From assembly GCA_023150455.1 (NCBI GenBank), contig JAKLKW010000019.1:1-64000 (forward strand): 64,000 nt of DNA, written 5' to 3'. The stretch comes from Alphaproteobacteria bacterium (GTDB taxonomy: Bacteria; Pseudomonadota; Alphaproteobacteria; JAEULC01). Below the pieces are notes generated by a model that searched no databases, was not told the origin of the DNA, and worked only from the letters and a program-made list of their open reading frames with translations. The translations under genes and the position numbers were made by a program. Positions 1-8,781 of the stretch are shown one piece after another; the first letter of the stretch is position 1; each line of letters opens with the position of its first letter.

Positions 1-1
1 C

Positions 2-49
2 ATGCGCCTGGCCGAGCTCGATCACGCCGAGATCGCGCTTAGCGCCTGA
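2..49 (+). CDS. C-terminal end of an unidentified protein (partial)
   Basis: An open frame enters from the left edge and ends with TGA at 47-49; the visible residues end in ...AEIALSA. Only about 15 codons are present, so neither family nor start can be given. It could also be a chance open stretch; the only support is that the next gene is convergent and begins after an 86-bp gap. Confidence 0.3.
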   Translation: MRLAELDHAEIALSA

Positions 50-135
50 GCATCCCGCACCAAAACTGTAGTGCCGACTTTTCGGATAACGCCTTGATTC
101 TGCTCAGCCGCACTGCCGATTCTGCGCAAGTTGGG

Positions 136-639
136 CTAGCCGACCGCCTTCGCCATCCGATCGCCTTCGCGGCGATGGCCGCCCGCGACGAACCAGGCGA
201 TGACCGGATCGTCGATCGCCATCAGCGCGCCGTCGCCGATCGGCGTGTGGATCGTGGCGCAGCCATGCGCGCGTGCGAGCGCGTCGATGGCCTCGAGCAT
301 GGTCGCGACGAGCTCGGCGCGGGCGAGCAGGTCGAAGGCGATGAAGTGCTCGACCAGCAGGCGCGGCAGCGCGGAATCGGCTTCGACGCGGTAGCTGAAC
401 AGGCCGTGAATGTATCCGTCGCGGTTGCGGATGGCGCGCATGCCGCATGGCGCCTGCCCGGCCGCCTTGCCGTTCGTGCCCTTGCGCCCGGCCGGCCTTG
501 CCTCGGTCGCATGCACATAGGCGAGAGCCCGCTTGCGCCACTCGTGAAGCGTCATGCCGGGCGCCACCATGCGGACCAGCGGATAGGCCTGGGCGATACG
601 GTCCTCCGCCAGCGGTTCGCTTGAGAATCGTTCCGACAT
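136..639 (-). CDS. GNAT-like acetyltransferase family protein (putative)
   Basis: The reading gives 167 residues from an ATG at 639 (an in-frame start at 678 would add 13). The middle of the protein (about residues 70-135) has the pattern of a GNAT fold: a beta strand ending GYIHGLFSYRV, a helix with LLVEHFIAFDL, then an Ala-rich helix before the strand GCATIHTPIG. No acyl acceptor can be assigned. It is divergent from the cbb3 oxidase cluster, and its start lies 74 bp from a perfect FNR box, so it may be co-regulated by oxygen. The family assignment rests on pattern only. Overlapping frames on both strands are also open here, but this one has the most protein-like composition. Confidence 0.6.
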   Translation of the reverse strand: MSERFSSEPLAEDRIAQAYPLVRMVAPGMTLHEWRKRALAYVHATEARPAGRKGTNGKAAGQAPCGMRAIRNRDGYIHGLFSYRVEADSALPRLLVEHFIAFDLLARAELVATMLEAIDALARAHGCATIHTPIGDGALMAIDDPVIAWFVAGGHRREGDRMAKAVG

Positions 640-712
640 GAGCCGCCCGCAAGTGCACCGGCTATCGCGTTGATCCACCGGGTATGTTTGGCGCGAATCG
701 CGGCTGCGGGCG

Positions 713-726
713 TTGATCTATATCAA
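713..726 (+). promoter_or_regulatory. FNR/Anr box upstream of ccoN
   Basis: TTGATCTATATCAA matches the FNR/FixK consensus TTGAT-N4-ATCAA at all ten fixed positions. If bound at the usual -41.5 position, transcription would start near 761 and the -10 would be around 749-754 (CATGGT, weak). That leaves a leader of roughly 60 bases before the ccoN ATG at 820. The likely ligand is the Fnr encoded at 8782-9561, whose recognition helix has the E-x-x-S-R pattern that reads TTGAT. Confidence 0.88.
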
Positions 727-819
727 TGTTGACCAGTGTGCGGTGCGGCATGGTGCCCGCCTCCGTCGAAGCGGCGCCGGTCGCGCAACGCGGGCGCCCC
801 AAGCAAGGATATCGAACTC

Positions 820-2301
820 ATGGACGCAGCCTCCGGCACGTTGGCGACGACCCGCGCGACGCCAGACTACGATTTCGGCGTGGTGCGCCTGTTTACCATC
901 GCGGCGATGGCCTGGGGCATCGCGGCCTTCCTGGTGGGCGTCGTCGTCGCCCTGCAGCTGGCCTTCCCGGCGCTGAACCTGGATCTGGAATGGACCACGT
1001 TCGGGCGTCTGCGGCCGCTGCACACCTCGGCGGCCGTGTTCGCCTTCGGCGGCAACACGCTGCTCGCCACGTCGCTCTACGTGGTGCAGCGAACGTGCCG
1101 CGCCCGGCTGTTCGGCGGGCACGAGCTCGCGCGGTTCCTGTTCTGGGGCTACCAGGCGTTCATCGTCATGGCCGGCGTCGGCTACCTGTTCGGGATCACC
1201 CAGAGCCGGGAATACGCCGAGCCGGAATGGTACGTCGACCTGTGGCTGACGCTCGTCTGGGTGGTCTACCTCGTCATTTTCGTCGGCACGCTGGCCAGGC
1301 GCGAAGAGCCGCACATCTACGTCGCGAACTGGTTCTATCTCGGCTTCATCCTGACCATCGCGATGCTGCACGTCGTCAACAACCTGGCGGTGCCGGTGTC
1401 GTTCCTCGGCGCTAAGTCCTACTCGGCCTTCTCCGGCACGCGCGACGCGCTGGTGCAATGGTGGTACGGGCACAACGCGGTCGGCTTCTTCCTGACCGCG
1501 GGCTTCCTCGGCATCATGTACTACTTCGTGCCCAAGCAGGCGGGCAGGCCGGTCTATTCCTACCGCCTGTCGATCGTGCACTTCTGGTCGCTGATCTTCC
1601 TCTACATCTGGGCCGGTCCTCACCACCTGCACTACACCGCCCTGCCCGACTGGGCGCAGACGCTCGGCATGGTGTTCTCGGTGATGCTGTGGATGCCGTC
1701 CTGGGGCGGAATGATCAACGGCATCATGACGCTGTCGGGCGCATGGGACAAGCTGCGCACCGATCCGGTGCTGCGCATGCTGGTCACCTCGGTCGCCTTC
1801 TACGGCATGAGCACGTTCGAAGGCCCGGTCATGTCGATCAAGGCGGTCAACGCGCTGTCGCACTACACCGACTGGACGATCGGCCACGTGCACTCCGGCG
1901 CGCTCGGCTGGGTCGCCTTCGTCAGCTTCGGCGCGCTGTACTTCCTGGTGCCGGCGCTGTGGAACCGCCAGCGCCTGTACTCGACCATGCTGGTCGAGGT
2001 GCACTTCTGGATCGCGACGATCGGCATCGTCCTCTACATCACGGCGATGTGGGTCTCGGGGATCATGCAGGGCCTGATGTGGCGGGCCTACGACAGCCTC
2101 GGCTTCCTGCAGTACTCGTTCGTCGAGACCGTGCTGGCGATGCACCCGTTCTACGTGATCCGCGCGATCGGCGGCGTGCTGTTCCTCACCGGGGCCCTGA
2201 TCATGGCCTACAACCTCTGGCGCACCGCGCGCGGCGACGTGCGCGAGGCCGAGCGTACGGGCGGGGCGGACGTCGCACCCGCGCTCGCAGCGGCTCACTG
2301 A
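820..2301 (+). CDS. ccoN: Cytochrome cbb3 oxidase catalytic subunit I (CcoN)
   Basis: CcoN is the haem-copper catalytic subunit of the high-affinity cbb3 oxidase in the inner membrane; it reduces O2 to water and pumps protons. The 493-residue product has about 12 membrane segments and the expected ligands: a haem-b His in RPLHTS, the CuB/cross-link region [10 protein letters not shown] (His218), GPHHLHYT (His268/269), and the haem pair in [13 protein letters not shown] (His348, 356, 358). I chose the ATG at 820 because AAGGA lies about 10 bases upstream and the protein then starts [11 protein letters not shown]; the frame stays open to 736 but those residues look non-native. It is first in an eight-gene cluster behind a perfect FNR box, which fits microaerobic induction. 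Assignment is firm. Confidence 0.97.
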   Translation: MDAASGTLATTRATPDYDFGVVRLFTIAAMAWGIAAFLVGVVVALQLAFPALNLDLEWTTFGRLRPLHTSAAVFAFGGNTLLATSLYVVQRTCRARLFGGHELARFLFWGYQAFIVMAGVGYLFGITQSREYAEPEWYVDLWLTLVWVVYLVIFVGTLARREEPHIYVANWFYLGFILTIAMLHVVNNLAVPVSFLGAKSYSAFSGTRDALVQWWYGHNAVGFFLTAGFLGIMYYFVPKQAGRPVYSYRLSIVHFWSLIFLYIWAGPHHLHYTALPDWAQTLGMVFSVMLWMPSWGGMINGIMTLSGAWDKLRTDPVLRMLVTSVAFYGMSTFEGPVMSIKAVNALSHYTDWTIGHVHSGALGWVAFVSFGALYFLVPALWNRQRLYSTMLVEVHFWIATIGIVLYITAMWVSGIMQGLMWRAYDSLGFLQYSFVETVLAMHPFYVIRAIGGVLFLTGALIMAYNLWRTARGDVREAERTGGADVAPALAAAH

Positions 2302-2314
2302 GGAGACGAGAGAA

Positions 2315-3037
2315 ATGTGGCTCAAGCATTCGACCATCGAGACCCGCATCCCGCTGATGATGGCGCTGACCCTCGTCACCGTCTCGATCGGCGGCCTGGT
2401 CGAGATCGTCCCGCTGTTCACGATCGAGACCACGATCGAGCGGGTGCAGGGCGTGCGGCCCTACACGCCGCTGGAGCTGGCGGGCCGCGCCATCTACATC
2501 CGCGAGGGCTGCTACACCTGCCACAGCCAGCAGATCCGCCCGTTCCGCGACGAGGTCGAGCGCTACGGCCACTACAGCCTGGCGGCCGAGAGCATGTATG
2601 ACCATCCGTTCCAGTGGGGCTCCAAGCGTACCGGGCCGGACCTCGCGCGCGTGGGCGGCAAGTACTCGAACGAGTGGCACGCCGCGCACCTGATAAACCC
2701 GCGCTCGGTCGTGCCGGAGTCGATCATGCCGGGCTACGGCTTCATGCAGCGCGAGCTCGGCTACGCCGACATCTCCGACCACCTCAAGGCAAACCGCGCC
2801 GTCGGCGTTCCCTACAACGACGAGATGGTGAAGAACGCCGTCGCCGACCTCGAGGCGCAGGCCAATCCAGAGGCGGACAGCAAGGGCCTCGAGGCGCGCT
2901 ATCCCAAGGCCCGCGTGGCCGATTTCGACGGCGATACGCGCAAGATCAGCGAGCTGGACGCGCTGATCGCCTATCTGCAGGTGCTGGGCACGATGGTCGA
3001 CTTCAAGACCGCGACGCCCGAGAACCTGCGGCAATAG
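2315..3037 (+). CDS. ccoO: Cytochrome cbb3 oxidase subunit II, monohaem cytochrome c (CcoO)
   Basis: CcoO is the membrane-anchored monohaem cytochrome c that passes electrons from CcoP to CcoN. The 240-residue product has an N-terminal hydrophobic segment (about residues 12-32) followed by the haem site CYTCHSQQ (Cys66, Cys69, His70), and a downstream Met-containing loop ([10 protein letters not shown]) that can supply the distal ligand. Length and motif order are normal for the family. It begins 14 bp after the ccoN stop behind GAGGAGACGAGAG, so translation is probably linked to ccoN. No anomalies. Confidence 0.97.
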   Translation: MWLKHSTIETRIPLMMALTLVTVSIGGLVEIVPLFTIETTIERVQGVRPYTPLELAGRAIYIREGCYTCHSQQIRPFRDEVERYGHYSLAAESMYDHPFQWGSKRTGPDLARVGGKYSNEWHAAHLINPRSVVPESIMPGYGFMQRELGYADISDHLKANRAVGVPYNDEMVKNAVADLEAQANPEADSKGLEARYPKARVADFDGDTRKISELDALIAYLQVLGTMVDFKTATPENLRQ

Positions 3038-3050
3038 GGAGGGACGAGCA

Positions 3051-3239
3051 ATGGAACTCGAGCTCGAAGCCCTGCGCGCGATCCTAAAGCCGGCCTGGAC
3101 GGTGTGGATGATGCTGCTGTTCGCCGGCATCGCCATCTATGCGTTTTGGCCCGGCAACCGGCGCCGTTTCGACGCGCTGGGCCGCATCCCGCTGGAAGAC
3201 GACAACCGCACCGCGCGCGCGACGCGCCCCGAGGAATAG
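3051..3239 (+). CDS. ccoQ: Cytochrome cbb3 oxidase small subunit (CcoQ/FixQ)
   Basis: This 62-residue protein has one membrane helix (about residues 16-34: WMMLLFAGIAIYAFW) followed by the basic, acidic-tailed end typical of CcoQ (RRRFDALGRIPLEDD). CcoQ is non-catalytic and stabilises the CcoNOP complex, especially CcoP. It lies between ccoO and ccoP with gaps of 13 and 4 bp and has a GGGAGGGACG ribosome site. Although small, position, size and sequence all agree. Confidence 0.93.
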   Translation: MELELEALRAILKPAWTVWMMLLFAGIAIYAFWPGNRRRFDALGRIPLEDDNRTARATRPEE

Positions 3240-3243
3240 AGCG

Positions 3244-4113
3244 ATGCCCACCAAGATCGAGAAGGACTCCGTCACCGGCACGCAGACGACCGGCCATGAA
3301 TGGGACGGCATCAAGGAGCTCAACACGCCGCTGCCGACCTGGTGGATCTACGTGTTCTACGCGACCATCATCTGGTCTGTCGGCTATGTCATCGTCTACC
3401 CGGCGATCCCGTGGTTCACCGGCCATACGACCGGCGTTTTCGGCTACACCGCCCGCGGCGACGTCGCCAAGCAGATCGCGGCGGCGCGCGCGGCGCAGGG
3501 CGAGTGGCGCGCCAAGATCGAGCAGGCCTCGCTCGAGGACATCGCCAAGGATCCCGAGCTGCAGGCCTTCGCGCTCGCCGGCGGCAAGACCGCCTTCGCC
3601 GACAATTGCGCGCCGTGCCACGGCACCGGCGGCGCCGGCGGCAAGGGCTATCCGAACCTCAACGACGACGACTGGCTGTGGGGCGGCAGCCTGAAACAGA
3701 TCTATGCGACCCTGCAGTACGGCGTGCGCGCCGACCACGCCGAGACCCGCCAGTCCGACATGCCGCGCTTCGGCGTCGACGGCATGCTGAATCGCGAGCA
3801 GGTCAACGACGTGGCGGAATTCGTGCTGTCGTTGAGCGGCAAATCGACCGACGCGGCCGCGGTGAAGCGCGGGCAGCCGCTCTACGTCGAGAACTGCGTC
3901 CCCTGCCACGGCGAGAAAGGCGAGGGCAACCGCGAGCTTGGCGCGCCGAAGCTCAACGACCATATCTGGCTCTACGGTGGGGACAAGGCCAGCGTGGCGC
4001 AGAGCGTCCATGCCGCGCGCCGGGGCGTGATGCCCGCGTGGTCGGGGCGCCTCGACGACGTGACCTTGAAGCAGCTCGCGATCTACGTCCATTCGCTCGG
4101 CGGCGGACAGTAG
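3244..4113 (+). CDS. ccoP: Cytochrome cbb3 oxidase subunit III, dihaem cytochrome c (CcoP)
   Basis: CcoP is the electron-entry subunit that accepts electrons from soluble or membrane cytochromes c. The 289-residue product has an N-terminal cytoplasmic stretch, a membrane helix (about residues 35-60, TWWIYVFYATIIWSVGYVIVY) and two cytochrome c domains with haem sites at Cys122-x2-Cys125-His126 (CAPCH) and Cys218-x2-Cys221-His222 (CVPCH). The ATG at 3244 follows the ccoQ stop by four bases (GAGGAATAGAGCG upstream) and gives the normal MPTKIEKDSVTGT start; the upstream open codons are read-through of ccoQ in another frame. Confidence 0.97.
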   Translation: MPTKIEKDSVTGTQTTGHEWDGIKELNTPLPTWWIYVFYATIIWSVGYVIVYPAIPWFTGHTTGVFGYTARGDVAKQIAAARAAQGEWRAKIEQASLEDIAKDPELQAFALAGGKTAFADNCAPCHGTGGAGGKGYPNLNDDDWLWGGSLKQIYATLQYGVRADHAETRQSDMPRFGVDGMLNREQVNDVAEFVLSLSGKSTDAAAVKRGQPLYVENCVPCHGEKGEGNRELGAPKLNDHIWLYGGDKASVAQSVHAARRGVMPAWSGRLDDVTLKQLAIYVHSLGGGQ

Positions 4114-4172
4114 GACGCTTGGGACCGCTTTCCATGGCTCCGCCGGATGGACGCGGTCCCGATGGACTTGGC

Positions 4173-5624
4173 ATGACGCTGATCGAAACGCGCCCCACCG
4201 AAGCACCGCCGGACGAGGAGCCGCCGCTCTACGCCAACCGCGTGAAGGTGTACCCGAAGGCCGTCAGTGGACCGTTTCGCAAGCTGAAATGGGCCGTACT
4301 AATCGTTTGCCTCGCGGTCTACTACCTCGCGCCCTGGCTGCGCTGGGACCGCGGCCCGGGGCATCCCGACCAGGCGCTGCTGATCGACATGGAAGCGCGC
4401 CGCGCCTATTTCTTCTGGATCGAGATCTGGCCGCAGGAAGTCTACTACCTGACCGGCCTCTTGATCCTCGGTGCGATCGGCCTGTTTCTGGTGACGAGCC
4501 TGCTCGGGCGCGTGTGGTGCGGGTATTCCTGCCCGCAGACGGTCTGGACCGATCTCTACATGTGGATCGAGCGCCTGATCGAGGGCGACCGCAACGCGCG
4601 CATACGCCTGGACAAGGCGCCGTGGACGGCAAGCAAGCTGGCGCGCAAGACCCTGAAGCACGCGCTATGGCTCGTCATCGCCGCGCTCACCGGCGGCGCC
4701 TGGGTCATGTATTTCAACGACGCGCCGACGCTGGCGCGCGACGTGATGAACCTGAACGTGTCCGGCGGGGTGCTGTTCTTCGCCGCGCTGTTCACGTCGA
4801 CCACCTATCTGCTCGCCGGCTGGGCGCGCGAGCAGGTCTGCACCTACATGTGCCCGTGGCCGCGCTTCCAGGCGGCAATGTTCGACCGCGAGACGCTGAT
4901 CGTCACCTACGAGGCGTGGCGCGGCGAGCCGCGCGGCAAGCACCGCAAAGGCGAGGCCGCCAAGAGCCTGGGCGACTGCGTCGATTGCGGCCAGTGCTAT
5001 CAGGTGTGCCCGACCGGGATCGACATCCGCGACGGCCAGCAGTTGGAGTGCATCGGCTGCGCTTTGTGCATCGACGCCTGCAACGTCGTCATGCGGAAGG
5101 TCGGCCTGCCGGCCAATCTGATCGCTTACGACACGGTCGCCAACCAGCAGGCGCGCGCATCGGGCGGCGTGTCGCGCTGGCGCCCGGTCCGGCCGCGCAC
5201 CATGATCTACGCGGCGCTGCTGCTGGTGGTCGGCGCGGCCATGCTGCTGGCGCTGGCCCTGCGTTCGACGCTCGACATCAACGTCCTGCGCGACCGCAAC
5301 CCGCTGTTCGTGACGCTGAGCGACGGGTCGATCCGCAACGGGTATACGATCAAGATCCTGAACAAGGCGCGCGAAGAGCGCAGCTTCGTGCTGACGGTCG
5401 ATGGCATTCCGTCCGGCGAGATGCAGCTGGCCGGGCACGAGAGCGCGGCCGAATCGGCGAAGCTGACGGTCAAGCCCGACACGGTCGGCACGTTCCGCGT
5501 GTTCTTGCGTGCCCCGCGCGCGAGCCTGCAGACCGAGTCCCTGCCGATCACCTTCGGTCTCAAGGAAACCGCGACCGGCGAGACGGCGCGCCACAGCTCG
5601 GTCTTCGTCGGGCCGGAGCATTGA
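4173..5624 (+). CDS. ccoG: Cytochrome oxidase accessory protein CcoG (FixG), polyferredoxin-like
   Basis: CcoG is a membrane-bound iron-sulfur protein of cbb3 biogenesis, implicated in cupric-ion reduction during CuB-site assembly. The 483-residue product has several membrane helices, the conserved loop WCGYSCPQTVWTDLYMWIER, two ferredoxin-type clusters (CVDCGQCYQVCP and CIGCALCIDAC, near residues 270-310) and a C-terminal Ig-like periplasmic domain (IG-fold FixG domain). I take the ATG at 4173; an in-frame ATG at 4134 is possible but has no ribosome site and adds a Gly/Pro-rich tail. It starts 59 bp after ccoP and begins the assembly half of the cluster. Confidence 0.93.
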   Translation: MTLIETRPTEAPPDEEPPLYANRVKVYPKAVSGPFRKLKWAVLIVCLAVYYLAPWLRWDRGPGHPDQALLIDMEARRAYFFWIEIWPQEVYYLTGLLILGAIGLFLVTSLLGRVWCGYSCPQTVWTDLYMWIERLIEGDRNARIRLDKAPWTASKLARKTLKHALWLVIAALTGGAWVMYFNDAPTLARDVMNLNVSGGVLFFAALFTSTTYLLAGWAREQVCTYMCPWPRFQAAMFDRETLIVTYEAWRGEPRGKHRKGEAAKSLGDCVDCGQCYQVCPTGIDIRDGQQLECIGCALCIDACNVVMRKVGLPANLIAYDTVANQQARASGGVSRWRPVRPRTMIYAALLLVVGAAMLLALALRSTLDINVLRDRNPLFVTLSDGSIRNGYTIKILNKAREERSFVLTVDGIPSGEMQLAGHESAAESAKLTVKPDTVGTFRVFLRAPRASLQTESLPITFGLKETATGETARHSSVFVGPEH

Positions 5625-5634
5625 GAGGGCTTCC

Positions 5635-6129
5635 ATGAACGCCGTCGCCAAGCCCCGTCCGTCCGACCGCCTGATCCCGTGGCTGTTCGTGCTCGGCTTC
5701 CTTGTCGTGTTCGCCGTCAACGCGGTGATGGTGACGATCGCGCTCGGCAGCTTCTCGGGTCTCGTGACGGACCGCGCCTACGACCGCGGCCGCGCATACA
5801 ACCGCACGCTAGAGGCGCGCGCCGCGCAGGAAGCCCTGGGCTGGCAGGTGCGACTCGGCGTCGTGCCGGCGGAACCCGGTATCGTGCGGCTGACGGTCGA
5901 GGCTGCCGACCGCGGCGGCGCCCCGCTGTCCGGGGCCACGGTGACGGCAACGCTGGTCCGCCCGATCGAGCCGGGGCACGACCGTGCGGTGGACCTGACG
6001 GAGCGCGGCGCGGGCCGCTACGGCGCAACGCTGCCGGTCGACCTCGCCGGACAATGGGAGGCACGCATCACCGTCGCACGCGGCCAGGACCGCTATCAGG
6101 CCGCGCGGCGCGTGATCGTGCCCCGGTAG
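5635..6129 (+). CDS. ccoH: Cbb3 oxidase assembly protein FixH/CcoH
   Basis: CcoH is a single-span protein needed for stable assembly of the cbb3 oxidase. The 164-residue product has an N-terminal helix (about residues 14-38, WLFVLGFLVVFAVNAVMVTIAL) and a periplasmic FixH domain beginning with the TDRAYDRGRAYN motif, followed by beta-rich sequence. The ATG at 5635 lies 10 bases after the ccoG stop and is preceded by GAGAGG. Gene order GHIS matches other proteobacteria, and ccoI starts one base after its stop. Confidence 0.93.
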   Translation: MNAVAKPRPSDRLIPWLFVLGFLVVFAVNAVMVTIALGSFSGLVTDRAYDRGRAYNRTLEARAAQEALGWQVRLGVVPAEPGIVRLTVEAADRGGAPLSGATVTATLVRPIEPGHDRAVDLTERGAGRYGATLPVDLAGQWEARITVARGQDRYQAARRVIVPR

Positions 6130-6130
6130 C

Positions 6131-8506
6131 ATGATCGCCAACGCCGCCGCCAGGACGGCACCTGCCTGCGCCCATTGCGGCGCGCGGCTTGGCGCTTCCG
6201 AGACCGCGCGGTTCTGCTGCAGCGGCTGCGCGCAGGCGCACGCGCTGATCGAGCGGCTGGGCCTCGACTCCTACTATGCTCGGCGCGTGCTCGATCCGGA
6301 CGCGCGCGCGCCCAAGCCCGAGCCCGAAAGCGCCTTGCTCGCGGCCGATCCGCCTGCGGCCGACGCGGACGGCATCGCCACCGGCCACTACATGGTGGAC
6401 GGGCTGCACTGCGCGGCCTGCGTATGGCTGATCGAGCAGTCGCTGCTGCACCAGCCCGGCGTGATCTCGGCGCGCCTCAACATGACCACGCGCCGCTTGG
6501 CCCTGCGCTGGAAGCCGGCCGAGGCGGCGGGTGATCCGTCGGCCGTCGTCGCGCGGCTCGGCTATCGCCTGGCGCCGTTCGACGCGGCGCGCCTGGCCGG
6601 CGCCGACCGGGGCGCGGAGTCCGAGCTGCTGCGCTGCCTGGCGGTTGCGGGCTTCGCCGCCGGCAACATCATGCTGCTGTCGGTCTCGGTGTGGTCGGGC
6701 GCCGTCGGCGAGATGGGCCCGGCGACGCGGGACCTGATGCATTGGATCTCGGCCCTGATCGCGCTGCCGGCCGTCGCCTATGCCGGCAGGCCGTTCTTTC
6801 GTTCGGCCGTCGCCGCGCTCGGCGCCGGGCGAACCAACATGGACGTGCCGATCTCGCTCGGCGTGCTGCTCGCGACGGCCATGAGCCTGTTCGAGACGGC
6901 GGCGAGCGGTGCGCATGCCTATTTCGATTCGGCGGTCACGCTGCTGTTCTTCCTGTTGATCGGGCGCTACCTGGACCGGCGCGCGCGCGGCCGTGCGCGC
7001 GGCGCGGCCGAGCTGCTGGCGGCCCTCGATGCCGCCACGGCCGGCGGGCTCGCCGCCGACGGCACGATCACGAGGGTCGCCGCCGACAAGCTGCGCCTCG
7101 GCGACCTCGTGCTGGTCGCGGCGGGTGAGCGCGTGCCGGCCGACGGCCGGGTCGTCGCCGGCAGGTCCGAAATCGACACGTCCGTCGTCACCGGCGAGTC
7201 GCAGCCGGTGGCGGTCGCGGCCGGCGACGCGGTCTTCGCGGGAACGGTGAACCTGGGCGCACCGCTGCGCCTGGAAGTGACCGCTTGCGGCAAGGGCACG
7301 CTCTTGTCCGAGATCGTGCGCCTGATGGAGGCGGCCGAGCAGGGCCGCGCGCGGCATGTCGCGCTCGCCGACCGCGTTGCACGGCTCTACGCGCCGGTCG
7401 TGCATCTGCTGGCGGCGGCGACGTTTGCCGGCTGGATGCTGCTGGACGCGGGCTGGCACGCGGCGCTCATGAACGCGGTGGCGGTGCTGATCATCACCTG
7501 CCCCTGCGCGCTCGCGCTTGCCGTGCCCGTGGCGCAGGTGATCGCGACGGGGCGGTTGATGCGCCGCGGCATCCTGCTCAAGAACGCCACGGCGCTGGAG
7601 CGCCTGGCCGACATCGACACCATCGTCTTCGACAAGACCGGCACCTTGACCGAGGGCCGGCCGGCGCTGGTCGAGCCGCGCGCGGTGGACACGGCGGCCC
7701 TGGCGCGTGCGGCTTCGATCGCCGCCAACAGCCGGCATCCGCTCGCGCGCGCCCTGACCGCTTCGGCCGAAGCGCGCCTCGGCCACGCCGTCGCCGCGAC
7801 CGAGGGCGTCGTCGAGGTGCCTGGTCAGGGCCTGGCGCTGGGCGAGGAACGGCTGGGCAGCCGCGCGTTCTGCAGCGTCGACGGGGACGAGCCTGCCACG
7901 GGCGGCGACGGACCCGAGCTCTGGTTTGCGCGCCCTGGCCTGCGCCCGGTGCGCTTTCTCTTCGCCGACCGGCTGAAGGCCGATGCGGCAGCGTGCGTGG
8001 GCTTGCTCGCCCGACACGGCTTCGCCTTGGAGCTTCTGTCCGGCGATCGCGCACCGGTGGTCGCGACGGTTGCCGCCGAGGCCGGGCTCACGCAATGGCG
8101 CGCGGCGCAGACGCCCGTCGACAAGGTGGCGCGGCTGAAGCAGCTGTCCGGCGAAGGGCGCAAGACGCTGATGGTCGGCGACGGCATCAACGATGCGCCG
8201 GCGCTGGCAGCGGCGCTGGTGTCGGCCTCGCCGGCCGCCGCCAGCGACATCGCGCGCGTGGCGGCGGACGCCGTGTTCCAGGGCGACCGGTTGGGCCCGG
8301 TCGCCGAGCTGCTGGACGTTGCGCGCAGGGCGCAGCGCGTGGTGCGCGAGAACCTGGCGCTGGCGATCGGCTACAATCTCGTTGCCGTGCCGCTGGCGAT
8401 GGCGGGGTTCCTGACGCCGCTCATCGCCGCCATTGCCATGTCCGGATCGTCGCTGGTCGTGGTGGTCAACGCGCTGCGACTGAATCGCGATCGGACGCGG
8501 GGCTGA
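6131..8506 (+). CDS. ccoI: Copper-translocating P-type ATPase for cbb3 assembly (CcoI/FixI)
   Basis: CcoI is a CopA2-type P1B ATPase that exports copper across the inner membrane to supply the CuB site of cbb3 oxidase. The 791-residue product has an N-terminal Cys-rich metal-binding segment (CAHCG and CCSGC, residues 13-33), an HMA domain with Cys94-x2-Cys97 (GLHCAAC), eight membrane helices, the ion-binding Cys457-Pro458-Cys459, the phosphorylation motif DKTGT at 501-505, an SRHPLARAL motif and GDGINDAPAL. Residue order and length are those of the FixI subgroup. It starts one base after the ccoH stop, which implies coupled translation. Confidence 0.96.
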   Translation: MIANAAARTAPACAHCGARLGASETARFCCSGCAQAHALIERLGLDSYYARRVLDPDARAPKPEPESALLAADPPAADADGIATGHYMVDGLHCAACVWLIEQSLLHQPGVISARLNMTTRRLALRWKPAEAAGDPSAVVARLGYRLAPFDAARLAGADRGAESELLRCLAVAGFAAGNIMLLSVSVWSGAVGEMGPATRDLMHWISALIALPAVAYAGRPFFRSAVAALGAGRTNMDVPISLGVLLATAMSLFETAASGAHAYFDSAVTLLFFLLIGRYLDRRARGRARGAAELLAALDAATAGGLAADGTITRVAADKLRLGDLVLVAAGERVPADGRVVAGRSEIDTSVVTGESQPVAVAAGDAVFAGTVNLGAPLRLEVTACGKGTLLSEIVRLMEAAEQGRARHVALADRVARLYAPVVHLLAAATFAGWMLLDAGWHAALMNAVAVLIITCPCALALAVPVAQVIATGRLMRRGILLKNATALERLADIDTIVFDKTGTLTEGRPALVEPRAVDTAALARAASIAANSRHPLARALTASAEARLGHAVAATEGVVEVPGQGLALGEERLGSRAFCSVDGDEPATGGDGPELWFARPGLRPVRFLFADRLKADAAACVGLLARHGFALELLSGDRAPVVATVAAEAGLTQWRAAQTPVDKVARLKQLSGEGRKTLMVGDGINDAPALAAALVSASPAAASDIARVAADAVFQGDRLGPVAELLDVARRAQRVVRENLALAIGYNLVAVPLAMAGFLTPLIAAIAMSGSSLVVVVNALRLNRDRTRG

Positions 8507-8515
8507 GAGGGTCGC

Positions 8516-8701
8516 ATGGATGTCTTGCTGGTTCTCGTCCCCGTCGCGTTGAGCCTGGGTTTGCTTGGCCTGCTCGCCTTCCTCTGGTCGCTGCGGAGCG
8601 GGCAGTTCGACGACCTGGACGGGGCGGGCAGCCGCATCCTGTTCGATGACGACCTGGACGCGGCGCCCCGCGCCCGGTCGACCCGCCCTCCCCCGCCCTA
8701 A
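8516..8701 (+). CDS. ccoS: Cbb3-type oxidase assembly protein CcoS
   Basis: This 61-residue protein has one N-terminal helix (VLLVLVPVALSLGLLGLLAFLW) followed by the family signature SLRSGQFDDLDGAGSRILFDDD. CcoS is required for cofactor insertion (haem and copper) into CcoN. It starts 10 bp after ccoI with GAGAGGGTCGC upstream. The Pro-rich tail after residue 50 is variable in the family. Last gene of the oxidase cluster proper. Confidence 0.93.
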   Translation: MDVLLVLVPVALSLGLLGLLAFLWSLRSGQFDDLDGAGSRILFDDDLDAAPRARSTRPPPP

Positions 8702-8781
8702 GGCCGCCCCTCGTGGCGTACAACCCTGACTCGCGCGGCTGTCCGTTGCGGGCGGCCCTGCCGGCGTCTAGGCTTCCCGCG

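Noticed and set aside
104-658. Alternative minus-strand frame overlapping the GNAT-like gene
   Set aside because: It is Arg/Ala/Gly-rich with no fold-like pattern, whereas the frame ending at 136 has hydrophobic periodicity.
718-2433. A 571-codon open frame opposite ccoN
   Set aside because: Composition is antisense-like (His, Arg, Asp, Val rich) and no motif is seen; ccoN is unquestionable.
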